Assembly: GCA_040954595.2 (NCBI GenBank)
Contig: CM082588.2
Span: 6,386,001 to 6,450,000, forward strand
Source of the DNA: Balanoglossus misakiensis
Taxonomy: Eukaryota; Hemichordata
Reading direction: 5' to 3'
Length of the DNA: 64,000 bases
Position numbers and translations under genes: made by a program. Positions 13,243 through 25,445 of this stretch are shown piece by piece. The notes under the pieces were generated by a model. The model saw nothing but the letters and a program-made list of their open reading frames with translations, was not told the origin of the DNA and made no database searches. How positions within the stretch are numbered: the stretch's first letter is position 1; each line of letters begins with the position of its first letter.

Positions 13243-14538
13243 TTTATGGGTACACAGCCACAACACATGTGACACGACCGAGACACGACCTTTAGGGCGA
13301 CCCTTTCCAGAAAGGGGCGGGTGACACATCACCACAATCGATGCACTGGTATTTAGCTTTGTAGAGGATCAACCGTCTTTGCCAGGCAATGTCGTGCATA
13401 TAAATCAACCATACTTCCCAATTTGTCATCAGCGAAATCAATGCGAAACGGTATAGTCTTGTAGTTAAATTTTGCCAAGATAACCGTTCCGAAAACAAAA
13501 ATAAGAGTGTGACCTGGTGTGGAAATGAAAACTAATCAAATCCAAAGTCCCGTAGAAAGTTCCGTAGTTTGGACACAGGACGCGACGATACCGCGACAGT
13601 TCCGACGTCCAGTCCGAGTAAATCCACAGGTTGACTGCACGGCTTCCAGGCCAGTATAACATGAGACGGCACGGCTTCCAGACCAGTACAACGTGAGACG
13701 GCACAGCTTCTAGGCGCGAGTTCCAGACCAGTACATGTACAACATGAGACAGCACAGTTTCCAGACACGGCTTCCCAGACACGACTTCCCAGACACGACT
13801 TCCAAGCCGGTTAGAACAGAACACAACTCACAGGCCAGTTCAATTAGCAGCTGCCCCACAACGTGGCAACGTGCAGGCTTTCACACGAGAAAAAAATAAT
13901 GAATTCATCACACCTGGTCACAATATTCAAATGAAGAAAGTAAACGAAAAACACACCTGGTCACGAAAAACAATAGAAAACTTATCCTACGTAACATGGT
14001 CAATGATCACGTTCTCACGACTGCCCAGAACCCCATTATATTTAGCGATGCAGTTAACGTTAAATTGTAATATTCAATGAACTTTTGTAATTAGTGATAT
14101 ATTACTGATTAAGTTACTGCACAAAACAGGATGAAGCACGCACTTAGTATGCATCTAATAAGTACGAGACATGTTTGTGAAACCCTCGCAAAATGATGCA
14201 ACGATGCAACACACAGTAGTAAGCCCACAACAGTATGGGTTAAGAGAAATGGAAGAGTATCATGAAAATTTATTGCCAATGGATAAAATTTTCAATATAT
14301 TTTCTTTCACAACAGGGGAGCAATTTCAGTTCCCGGTGCCATGACTGTTTACACTCGGTGTTCATTTATGTGAATATGGTGAACTGCGATACCCTGAAGA
14401 GGTAGATACTGCCACCATCCGTGTAGACATTCAATGATTAAAACATATATTTCTGGTGAACTGTCACATGCCATGTATCAGATATAGAGTAACATGTCGA
14501 GAAAATTGGACATAAACAGTTGCAAGGCCTGCAGCTTC
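13243..14538. other. Intergenic region between hydrolase copies A and B
   Basis: The part at about 13290-13480 resembles 17230-17430, the corresponding 5' flank of copy B, so the duplicated unit included upstream DNA. The part at about 14330-14480 resembles 17810-17930, the 3' flank of copy C. A degenerate minisatellite lies between. No gene was seen. Confidence 0.55.
13625..13815. repeat. Degenerate minisatellite
   Basis: Imperfect tandem units of about 30-35 bp built on the words CGGCTTCCAGACCAGTACAA and CATGAGACGGCA, passing into shorter CCAGACACGACTT units of about 16 bp near 13755-13810. Confidence 0.75.
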
Positions 14539-17168
14539 TTACACCATCGAATCTTTAATTAAGAATTCTTCAACTAATTTGTTGAATTTGTCTGGAAAGC
14601 GAAGGTGAAGATTGTGTGTTCCATCTGGCCAAGTGACCAATCTGTAAACAGAAATTTCAAGATATAATGTATAGTAAAAAGTGCATAGCTTATGTGTGTT
14701 ATATTTCTTAATGCATTTTATCGACATTTTGAAAGTGGCAATATTATTGTAGGGCCAAGAGAAAACCTATTTAAAACTTATTTATTGAAATGAAATAAAA
14801 TTTTCTTGTTGATTGATTTTCAAACCAAATTACCTGAACTTCTTCAGCAGTATGTTTTGAAAATAATTTCGGGAAAACTATGATAAAAATTTGCAATATG
14901 GTGACAATATTGCAAAACTGGGCAAATCACACATGTATTCCATACTCACTTGGATCCTTTGATGTTAGCAAGAAGGAAGTCGGGATGACACTGGGGGAGA
15001 AAGTGGTCCTTCTGGCCGTGTATGATGAGAGTTGGACATTCAATTTTGTCAAGTGCATCTCTACAGATGTCACCATCATATTCTGTAAGGTATTCTGAGA
15101 ATGCATCCAATGCACCTTCCTTGAGTTGCTCAAAGCAGTCCCCATACTGAGCAATCATTGCTTCCAGCAAATCTCTACTCCAAGTGGTGGTATCTCGCAT
15201 TCCTGAAAGATTTAGTTATTCAGAATATCACTGTATAACATAATTAGAGGCGTGTATTAAACAATACATTTAGATCTAATTTGAGACGTACCCCCTGGCA
15301 CATGTGAATTTTTCCACGCTTGTTTAAGATAAGCGAATCACAAGTTTGATGAGAATAAGATTATTGTAACAACTGCATTGGCCGAATCTAGTCTAATGAT
15401 AATGAATGCTATATGAACATAGTCACCAAGCATATACAGAAGCTACAGTTGAGTATCAATTAACATTAAGCTGATAGCCTGTACATTGTGACAACATTTC
15501 ACTTTTTGATAAATGCGTTTCTTAATAACTTCTGGTCGATAACTGATATCTCCCTGACCGAATACATAGGCCCACGACGTTCTCACCGTCAAAGACCCGC
15601 ACGTCATCTTCAGTGATATAGGCACTTGTTCCCCACACAACTATTCTCTTGATAAGAGATGTGTGCTTTGCCGCTATTATCATTGCCATCATTCCACCAA
15701 CACTCCACCCAAGCAGAGAGTATTGGTTGAAGCCCAGTGCCTGGAAAGAAATTTCACTTGGCAGTCAATATGAACTTGTCAGTGTTGAACAGGTTACTGT
15801 GTCATAGTATGTTGAGCATAAGAGCATCGTTTGGTAAGTCTAGACAATGAGCATTAATTGTTCCAGATGGTCACCAGATATCAATAAAATTCACATTGAT
15901 GAACTGACCATGGAAGAATGCAATCAAACTCTGCAATTCAGAAAACTAGCTGCTCCTTGAGTGTAATGAGAATGTGTTGCACTGTGAATTCCCTCATACT
16001 CCATAACAGTGAAGCAGTGTATACAATCCCATCTGGAGGAAGATGGGGGAATTTTCAAAAGGATCCCTCAGACCCTTCTGCGAACCACGAACATCTGCAT
16101 ATTACTTCTACTGGTTATCATTTGCACGTAATATTACTTTGCCATAATATTTCAATACATCTTACTTTCATCAGCTCTGTTGCGTCGACTGCATCTCTGT
16201 GAAGGTATTTCTTTGGAAAGTCTCTCTCAGGAGGCCTGGACTTTCCATAACCTCGTGGATCAAACGCTATAGTTGTAAACTTATCACGGTTAAGCCCCTT
16301 CAACTGTGGACTGAAATCAGTCTCTCCACAGCCTTCACGAAATATAATATACATCCAAATGAGGAGAGTTATTGTTGGGTTTATCTCCTCGACATAAATG
16401 TAAAGAGAGATGTGTCTGAATATAAACAGTACTGCACATACTAGGCAAAATAAATAAAAATTCTATGCCACTGAGGCATCCTGAAGATTTCATATGACAA
16501 GAACCAAGAAGATGTATTTTTACATTCCAAAACTTGTAATTGATTACAAAAATGCACCCATTTTTTAAAGCAAATTTCACTTGCGAGATTTCTCTTCTTT
16601 GAACTCCAAAGAACTATAATCATACAGTGCCCAGGAAAGTAGAACTGATGATGGGTTTTAATTCATGATTGCAGTTTCCCTCATGCTGTAAAACCGGCAG
16701 AAATGGAGATATTATTTTAACATTTCGACAAATGAAGGCACAGACCTAAGGCCCCTGGCAGCAACAGAAGAGGATGATCTCCATGTCCTGTCTTCTTGTA
16801 GTGGATATTAACACCATTGACCTCTTGGTAGTGTCCACTTACTTCAGAACAGTTGAGACTGAAATAAAATGAATGAACCTTAGCATGCTTAGAGTATGCC
16901 ATGCATGTGCCCGAAGGGCAACCTTGGTAAACCTCAGATAAATATCCACTTAAATACTTTAAGGACGTGCACACTGTAGCCTACAGTGATGGTGAAACAT
17001 CGGGCTACATACTGTATGAGGAACTCGCGTCCCCCCCCCAATTTTAAGGCAATCTACACTGACTTGTAATTACCTCATAGTTCGACTCGTTGCAGATCGC
17101 AGCCTCCAAATAAGAAACCTTAATCGCCTCGTATGTCGGCTCAGCGCTGTCGTCCAACCGGCCGCCAT
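14539..17168 (-). CDS. BPHL-like alpha/beta hydrolase, copy B (GWSVGG)
   Basis: Six exons: 17074-17168, 16746-16858, 16166-16332, 15587-15740, 14950-15202 and 14539-14641 (stop at 14539-14541), about 294 residues. Exon 1 encodes an Arg-rich, acid-free N-terminus beginning MAAGWTTALSRHTRRL, typical of a mitochondrial presequence. This fits mitochondrial BPHL. The triad Ser138, Asp242 (HGQKD) and His270 (THNLHLRF) is complete. The residue after the nucleophile is Val139 (codon at 15699-15701), where copies A and D have Asp. In human valacyclovir hydrolase this Asp is reported to bind the substrate alpha-amino group, so copy B probably has altered specificity. Exon 5 is one codon shorter than in the other copies. 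The C-terminus ends LIKDSMV rather than at the position used in copy A. Confidence 0.85.
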
Positions 17169-17923
17169 TGTATGGCTACACACTGTACAGTACTACGATC
17201 GACAAAGCTAAACATAGATGACACGACGGGACGTCGACCTTGACACTCCTCAGGGTGACCTTTTCCAGTTAGGGGCGGTTGGCAAGTTTCCACAACGGAA
17301 TGTATTAGTATTTAGCACTTCTATAAGATCAGCAGTCTTTGTCAGACGATGTCATACCAATAAATCAAACGTGCATACTTCCCAAACCGGCATAAGCATA
17401 TGAATCAGCGAAACAGTATAGTCTTGTAGTTAAATTATTTTCGTGATAAATGAAGGATAAAATCCAAGATCACTTTCTCGACGACGACCCATAACCCCAT
17501 TGCATTTAGTGATGGAATTAACTTTAAATTTTCTTCATTAATGAACTTTTGTAATTAGTGACATGCACAAAACCGGATGAAACATGTACTTCATGTACAT
17601 CCTCAAATATGAGATATGCATAAAAAAACTGTCCCAAAATGGTGTACCATGTATATACACATGGTTACAAGCGCATAATAGTATTGCATTAAGAGAAATG
17701 GAACAGTATAGTGAACATTAATTACTAATAGATAGACTTTTCAATATAGTTTCTTTTCGCAACAGGCCAGCATATTCGGTTCATATCCAGTGGAAAGACC
17801 ATGAACATTTCCACTCGGTGTTCAGATGGTCGACTGTGATACCTTGAAGATAAAGACGCCGGCATCATTCATGTACACAGTCAATTTTTTTTAAAAAAGT
17901 GATTAAATATTTCTGGTGAATTG
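17169..17923. other. Intergenic region between hydrolase copies B and C
   Basis: Contains the 5' flank of copy B (about 17220-17430, similar to that of copy A) and the 3' flank of copy C. No gene or repeat was recognised. Confidence 0.5.
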
Positions 17924-20900
17924 TCACATAAATCGTGTTGCATCATGCCCGCCGCTCTTTACATCCAGTCCCTGTGTTAAAAATTCTTCAACTAATTTGT
18001 TGAATTTCTCTGGGAAGCGGAGATGGAGATTGTGCTTGCCTTCTGGCCAATTCACCAATCTGTAAACAAACACAAAATTTCAATTTCATTTGCTAATAAC
18101 ATACAATTTTATCAACATCTTAAGTAAAGTTGTCACTTGCATTTAATGGATTTGGCACCAACAAAAATCTTGTTTGTGGAAATGAAACTTCCCTTGATGG
18201 AATTCCAAATTATATAACCCATCAAAATTAGGCATAACAAACTATTATTTCGTACTCACTTAGATCCTTTTATGTTAGCAAGAAGAAAGTCAACGTGACC
18301 CTGGGTGATCAAGACATCCTTCTGTCCATGAATGATAAGAGTTGGACATTCAATTTTGTGGAGTGCACCTTTACAGATATCACCATCATTTACGGTGAGA
18401 TATACTGAATATGCATCTATTGTGCGTTCCCAGAGTTTTTGTAAGTATTTTTCGCCATACTGAGCGATCATAGGTGCCCTCAAACCTTCGCTCCATGTGG
18501 CGATATCTCGCATGGCTGAAAAATGACAGATATACGGAATGTTAACATATAACCCCTAATCAAGGCATGCATAGCACTATAAGGCAAAATCTATAGCATT
18601 TGAATAATTTCTACATGACACCTGCTTAGGTGCAGGTTGCAAGGCCAATCGCTTTCCACTAAGTTCCAATGCCCAAAGCAACTTTCATGTATAGTTTTTG
18701 TATATCCTCTACTGTGTATGGTTAATAACACAAAACGTCTAGAATGCCCCCACCTTCATACATGCGCAGGTCATCTTGGGTGTTATAAGCACTTGCTCCC
18801 CATAAAACCATTTTATGAATTGCCGATGGATTATTTGCTGCCATTATTAATGCTGCTGTACCGCCGCCACACCAACCAAGTATGGAGTATTTTCTGAATC
18901 CTAGCGCCTGAGAAGAGAGGCATTGGAAACTCAGTATGAAGTTATCAGTGTTGCTCTGACTTTGCATGCACTGTGTATAGCATTGTCCATATGTTGTGAG
19001 ATTTATAACATAAGTATTACATGTTTAACTCAAAACTATTTTGTAACAGTGAGTGTAACTCGCAAATGTTGCCTTTTTTCCAACCTACACACTTTCACAC
19101 AATTTAAATGTATACCTTCATAAGCTCTGCTGCGTCATCTGCATCTCTTTGAATGTATTTCTTTGGAAAGTCTCTCTCAGGAGGCCTGGACTTTCCATAA
19201 CCTCGTGGATCAAATGCTATAGTTGTAAACTTTTCACGGTTAAGTCCCTTCAACTGTGGACTGAAGTCAGTCTCTCCCGAGCCTACTCGGAAACAATGCA
19301 GTCGAAAATGTGATGATTAGTACTTTGCAGGCCTCATCATTTTGGAACCAGGGGTATTTCAATTAATAAATACATGAATGTTGTTCGCATGTACGAATGC
19401 TGTCAAATTTACAATACACCATGTACACCAGAACGCTGCATGGTGTTCAACTGATTTATGGACAGCATTGTGTATGGACACAGACAGTGGCAACATTGCA
19501 CTGCCCTTGAACAATGCAACGCACCTTCCAGATTCTGATCTATCAAGAGCATGGGTATCAAAAAGATAAGAAAACACAGACACTGTGACTTGTTAAGTGT
19601 CCACTTGATTCCATACATTTATATCGAAGGAAAATCTGGGAAAGAAACAATGCTGGTCTACATACCCTTCTATGCTGGTATGAGCCAATTCCGAGATTTC
19701 ATGTAACATAAACCAGCAAAAGGTAAGTTCTTGTATTTTGTATGATTTAACCGCTTGCAAATAATAACTGTATGCATTGCCTACAAAATTTTTACTGTAA
19801 TTTACTTGGTAAGATTTTTCTTTCCAATGAACCACAGCAAACGAATTGTAATCATAGAACACTAGATGTTATTCACCACTTTGCAAGGAAAATAGAGAAT
19901 GGTGAAATAACTGAACTGATCGTGAGTCCAATCAAGGTAGTTTTCGTATGCAGTATACAACAAAAGTCTACGTTTATTTATGTAAAAAATTTGATAAAGA
20001 TACAGACCTAACGCACCAGGAAACAACAAAAGAGGATGGTCTCCATATCCTGTCTTCTTATAATGGATTTTAACCCCATTGACTTCTTGGTAGTGCTCAC
20101 TCACTCCAGAACTGCTGAGACTAAATTATAATGTATTCTTGTCAAACCTTATCACATGTTATAACGATTTTTTTATAATTTTAATTCTTAGTCAGTGCAT
20201 CCATAATTAAATTTAATGCATTAAAAACAGAATTGCACTTTATTTACAATTTCAATTTCACTTAAATCCCCAATAGCGGCAACTTCTAACATATTTTAAA
20301 TCGTTAACATATTTCATTCTTCTCCTTATACCAAGTCGACACAGTTTATAATACCACAGACTAATACCCATCCCCACATACCATAGTAGTCATGCACTTT
20401 TGCAATGAGTGGTTGAATGAACAGTTGCAGCTCCCATTTGTTATTTGACTTGAACACACATATATTTTGATATACAGTCACAAGCTGGTAATATGTTTTT
20501 ATATACCTATTAGCTGATTGAAATGGACCATTCCAAGTTTGAATGTAGCCTTGGTGTTCTGGGTCATGCGGCTTGCGTGATGCCCTGCAAAGCATGCATT
20601 ATCCTTGACCAATGCTGATGAACTGTATCACCAGGCTTTGTAAAAGTACTTTAACCATACGAGGTCATTTACGTTTATAGTATACAATATGTAGTACAAT
20701 TTACATGTAAATCTTTCGCGTAGCTATTATAAGCACAGCTACGTTATCCCCTAGCTATACTGTAGCTCAAGGTTTTGCCTGGTATATTATGTGTACGGCA
20801 AAACTGGCCGCCCGTACACAATATACCAGGCAAAACCTCGAGCTACGGTACTGCAGCTATGTTATCCTCGTCTTATGACAGTCAACACTGGACGGTAATT

Positions 20901-20997
20901 ACCTCATAAATCGATACACTGTGGATTGCAGCCTCCAAATTTGACATCCCAAGTTTCTCGTAGACCGGCTCATCGCAGTTGTACACACGGTCGCCAT
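17924..20997 (-). CDS. BPHL-like alpha/beta hydrolase, copy C (Cys nucleophile, extended C-terminus)
   Basis: Six exons: 20903-20997, 20008-20120, 19116-19282, 18754-18907, 18260-18515 and 17924-18059 (stop at 17924-17926), about 306 residues, all in frame. Exon 1 (MATVCTTAMSRSTRN...) keeps the presequence position but is less basic than in copy B. The nucleophile elbow reads GWCGGG: Cys138 is encoded by TGT (18869-18871) in place of Ser, and Gly139 replaces the Asp of copies A and D. Asp243 and His271 remain, so a Cys-Asp-His triad is predicted, as in dienelactone hydrolases. The stop used by copy A is replaced by CAG, and the protein continues for about 16 residues (QGLDVKSGGHDATRFM). With every frame and splice site intact, this looks like a working diverged paralogue rather than a pseudogene. 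Its substrate is unknown. Confidence 0.82.
20750..20861. repeat. Near-perfect inverted repeat (MITE-like)
   Basis: Two arms of about 48 bp flank a short centre. The shared core is GAGGTTTTGCCTGGTATATT with GTGTACGG next to the centre. It lies in intron 1 of hydrolase copy C, about 45 bp from the exon 1 donor, and could form a hairpin in the transcript. Confidence 0.85.
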
Positions 20998-21863
20998 TAT
21001 CTGGTTATATAAACAAGTATATGTACTTCGATCAATGTCAACATAGCCGCAACATGTGACTTGGACAAGCCGATCCTCCTTGGGGTGACCTCGTATAGTG
21101 TCATGGGGTTACCACACTTGAATGCATTGGTGACCTCATTCTGAGGAGGCAAATTGTTTGTGTAGGCCTGTGGGCCTATGTCGGTTCTTTAAGCCAACAT
21201 TGCTTCGATTTTTTGCATTATTATTTTTTTTTTTTTGGGGGGGGGGGGGTACTTGATGAGACATGAAATTGACAGTATACATCCATTACATGTATACACG
21301 TCACAAAAACGTAACAAATGACAACCCTGACAAGTTACATATATTGAAACTTTTTTATTGCAATTTAAGTCGACTTTGATAAACTTTTAAAGTCATCAAA
21401 GTGTTGTTTTCACTATAAACGAACACAAATTGTATTTAAAAAATGATGTTGACAACTCACATCACATAGGGGTGTTCAAGAAGGGAAGTCAAAACAAAAT
21501 ACAGAGGGAAAAAGGGTTTCAATAGTTTTCCTTGATTTTTCCAGACTGATTTTCTGGAGACATAGCATCCCCCTACTCTCATCCCCAAGTTTTAATTATT
21601 CTTTGCTGGGTGAATTAACAAGCGTAGGCCAGGAAAGTTGTATTCATGTTGGAAAATTGTTATTACGTCAAAATTACTTTCCAGCTATATTTGCACATAT
21701 CCCTCGAACCAAAATAATTTTTTCTTATCCCCCCAAAAAAACCCAAAACAAAACAACAACAACCCAACAACTGTGTTTCCTGTCACGGTAACCCAACCTA
21801 CCCTGTTCAACACATATTACATATGACCCTAAACTTTTTTCTTCTCTCCTTGAATATATCCAA
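20998..21863. other. Intergenic region between hydrolase copies C and D
   Basis: No coding potential. Contains a T13-G13 homopolymer junction (about 21224-21249) and otherwise AT-rich sequence. Confidence 0.5.
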
Positions 21864-22119
21864 TCATGATAAGAAGTCTTCGACTAAACTGTTGAATTCG
21901 TCTGCATACCGAAGGTGAAGATTGTGTTTGCCATTTGGCCAGTTGATCAATCTGTCAATAGACGAAAAGGACGATCAAATGTACACAGAAAGGTAAGTTA
22001 ATACAATATCTGCTGTCAGGACAATTGCCCAAAAACGTACATAATGCAGTCAACATTCTTTCCCCATCAGTTGGCAGTAGCTACACTTAATACCTGATGT
22101 TACTTTAAGTTAGTATGTG

Positions 22120-22152
<33 letters not shown>

Positions 22153-24461
22153 GCATGCATGTACATACATAATTATATACTTTTTAAGCCTATGTATAGG
22201 AAATTGATGCTAATAAACTCCTACTCAATATAAACAGACACTGTACTCACTTAGATCCTTTGATATTTGCAAGAAGATAGTTGGGATGAAACTGAGGAAC
22301 TAAGGCATCTTTCTGACCATGTACGATCAGCGTTGGACATTCAATTTTGTGGACTGCCCCTTTGCATATGTCACCCTCATAGTCGGTTAAATACCGCGTG
22401 ATTCCATCAATCCAAGCTTCCCATGTCTTCTGGAAGTATTCTTCCCCATATAGAGCGATCATGGGGGCTCTCATTCGTTCACTCCAACTGGCAATATCGC
22501 GGGTTGCTGAAAGAATAACCATTCAATGACATAGTTAATTTCATGTCAATGCCTTTATGACGTTATAATAATACATGAAATATCAATACAGGAAAATTTA
22601 CCTATACTAACCCTTAGGCATTGACTGTCATTTACATTAGCCATTCATTATGCCTGGTCTCAAAACACTACCTTTAGAAAATTAGCCATCTTCATTTATC
22701 GGGTGATGCACTAGAAATCGTTGACGACCTCTGACCCATAACATTACTAGCTGACCTATGACCTTTGACCTGGACAATCTCACCTTCATACAGCTCCACA
22801 TCTGCTTTAGTTACATAGGCATTTCCTCCCCATACAACCATTCTATGAATCTGTGCTGGATACTTGGTTGCCATTAACAATGCCGTTATACCGCCATCAC
22901 TCCAGCCAAGCAGGGAGTACTTATGGAATCCGAGTGTCTGGTAAAATAAAACAATAACTAAATGAAGCTGTCTGTAAATTTATTCCAAGGCAAAACCATT
23001 GATTGATTTAAAGTTAACATCCAAATGCACATGCATTTCAGGAAACAGGGTCACAAATTGGTGGATATCAATATGACACGGTCTACATAACCATATACCT
23101 GGATATAAAGTGGCAACTTACTTTCATAAGTTCAGCCGCATCACTCGCATCTCTGTCAAAGAACTTCTTTGGAAAGTCTCTATCAGGTGGCCTGGACTTG
23201 CCATAACCACGTGGATCCCATGCTATAGTTGTAAACTTTTCACGGTTAAGCCCCTTCAACTGAGGACTAAAGTCAGTTTCTCCTGAACCTATATATAAAT
23301 GCAGCAAATTATTCATAAAATGTCATATCTTATTAAATAAGTCTGGGATATAGACCAGGGATGTTTGTAATTCTCAAGAACAGGTACTGGTATGTTGTAC
23401 CTGTTACCTGTTGATCAAAGGCATAGTTACTTGTCATTTTTCACAAAATTAGCCTCATAACTTTTACTACATTTTCCATGCGCAGACAAGGGAAAATTAC
23501 GCCCACTTGGGAAAAATACGAAAATGATAAAAATGTACCAAATTTTGACAACGAAAAATGTGGCATTCAAAAGGTTGATGTAAGCACTTCTAGAATAATA
23601 CTTCTGTTAAATTTGGACATTTATAAGTCCCTAAAAACAACATGAAGATACTGACCTAAAGCCCCTGGCATTAACAGAAGAGGATGATCTCCATTTCCTG
23701 TCTTCTTATAATAGAGATCAACACCATTGACTTCTTGGTAGTGTTCACTTACTCCAGAACTGTTGAGTATTGATACTAATTTTTTTCAAAATGTCGGTGA
23801 AACTTTTCGAGGGGTTATATTACTTTACTGAGTAAGTTTTAACCTTTCCACCTGCTTCTTATTTTGATTACTTACATCTACTTACATCTTCTGTTATTAA
23901 TTGAAAAATCGCTGAATTACATAATGTATGAACATATGTTGTATATGATGTTCCGTTGTACATACGCTATATGCTATAGCCAGCTGTTGCGCAGTGTTGT
24001 GGTGGCGGTTTTCGTAACGTTATATCACGCCACTCCACTCAACAAGTATTCTTTTGATCATGGGGGTGTTAGGTACTAGCTACCTAATGGCTGTGTGCTT
24101 TGATGAAACAATGAAATCTCAATTAAAGACCAAGGCCGCCGGTTTTGCTAGAGCCAGTAAACAATAATAGCAGTCGGTCTACGCGGGCACCGGGTACAGG
24201 ACTGCGTGCTCCCGGCCTTGCACGCCGTGTAACACCGGAAGCACGCAAACATGTACGCTGGGCTGCCTCTGTGGCTGCAGGATATCAGGGAACTTGTCCG
24301 GGTACACACAGAATTACCTTGACCCAGATGTAGCGTAACATTGCGATAATAAGTTTGGTTGCTTACCACAATGTTCTGGACGTTGCAGATTGCAGTCTCT
24401 TCAGAAGAAGGCCCAACTTTCTGGGAGATCGGCTCACGCCGGCCACCCAACTGGCCGCCAT
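21864..24461 (-). CDS. BPHL-like alpha/beta hydrolase, copy D (canonical)
   Basis: Six exons: 24367-24461, 23656-23759, 23122-23288, 22784-22937, 22251-22506 and 21864-21951 (stop at 21864-21866), about 287 residues, close to mammalian BPHL. Exon 1 encodes an Arg/Lys-rich N-terminus (MAASWVAGVSRSPRKLGLLL), a likely mitochondrial presequence. The nucleophile elbow is GWSDGG (Ser135, with the amino-group-binding Asp136). The acid is Asp240 in IVHGQKD and the base is His268 in GKHNLHLRY. This is the copy nearest the family consensus. The acceptor of exon 2 (CAACAG) lies three codons inside the position used in copies B and C, as in copy A, and the frame is kept. Intron phases are the same in all four copies. 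Confidence 0.88.
22121..22170. repeat. (ACAT)n short microsatellite
   Basis: About seven ACAT units followed by ATGCATGCATGT, in the last intron of hydrolase copy D. Confidence 0.9.
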
Positions 24462-25445
24462 TATGACAGTGTGGTGGCACGTGGACTTTGTCCCGGAATG
24501 ACCTGTGGGATTAACCATTATTTGTAGGGAGGGTAAGGGTACCTTTAGCGTAGCGCAGCCAGCGGTGGGATTGGGGCAGGGGACCAAACTACGGACGGTG
24601 GCCGTCGACAACAGCTCAAATTCTGCCGCTTTAAGTAATCACGGACATGCTTTTAATTATGTCTATTGGGAGGATATTGCCTGGTAGTATTTCAAAGAAT
24701 GACTGCGGCTATTTGTGACGAAGTGGCCAAAAATAAGAGAATTATCAGTACGATCAGTCGAAAACTTCCCATCATTTAAAAAAGTGAAATATTGCAATGA
24801 AAAATGAAAATTTAATGTCTCAGTGGCTTACACTTATTTCTATGTGTTCTAGTGGATGAGATTATGCTTTGTTTATGAAGTTTCATAGCAGGAAATGCAA
24901 CGTTTGGCGGCCATATTCCTTTGCGGGAAAGTTTTATTATTTATCAGATAAAGACTTGCATATGCCCTCATACGTAGGGTTTATAATACTTCAGCGCATA
25001 CATCTGTATGGGCTATTATTAGTTTGAAAATAAATTTCATTATATTTTCCCAAAAGTTGCAGCGCATGAGGCTTTAAATCACGGGGCAACAGCCATCACG
25101 TGATATTAGCCCTTGTATCAACAGTCTGTATCGCCGGTTTCTATATAGAAGTCTTTCACGTATTACTTGCTCTGGTCTTTTTCATTCATCAAAAATTAAT
25201 TTCGAAAAGGTCTCGGCAACCGTGATCACATGAGCCCTGGTATCCATGACATGGTTAAACCCCATAACCTGCCAACGCACCTTATTGTTCTCTGTAGACA
25301 ACCCTACTATATTTTTAATTTCAACAAAACATATTGTTAGCCGTGGTAGCCTTTCGAACGCACCAGACGCCTACTATGTGCAGTGCAGAAGAACGGAGCG
25401 CGTACATGCGGTTTCAGCGGAGACAGACCACGAATCTACCTCACG
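24462..25445. other. Divergent intergenic region
   Basis: Lies between hydrolase copy D (minus) and the first glycosyltransferase-like gene (plus), so it must contain both promoters. No motif was clear enough to call. Short ORFs at 24505-24687 and 25246-25458 look like chance. Confidence 0.45.
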
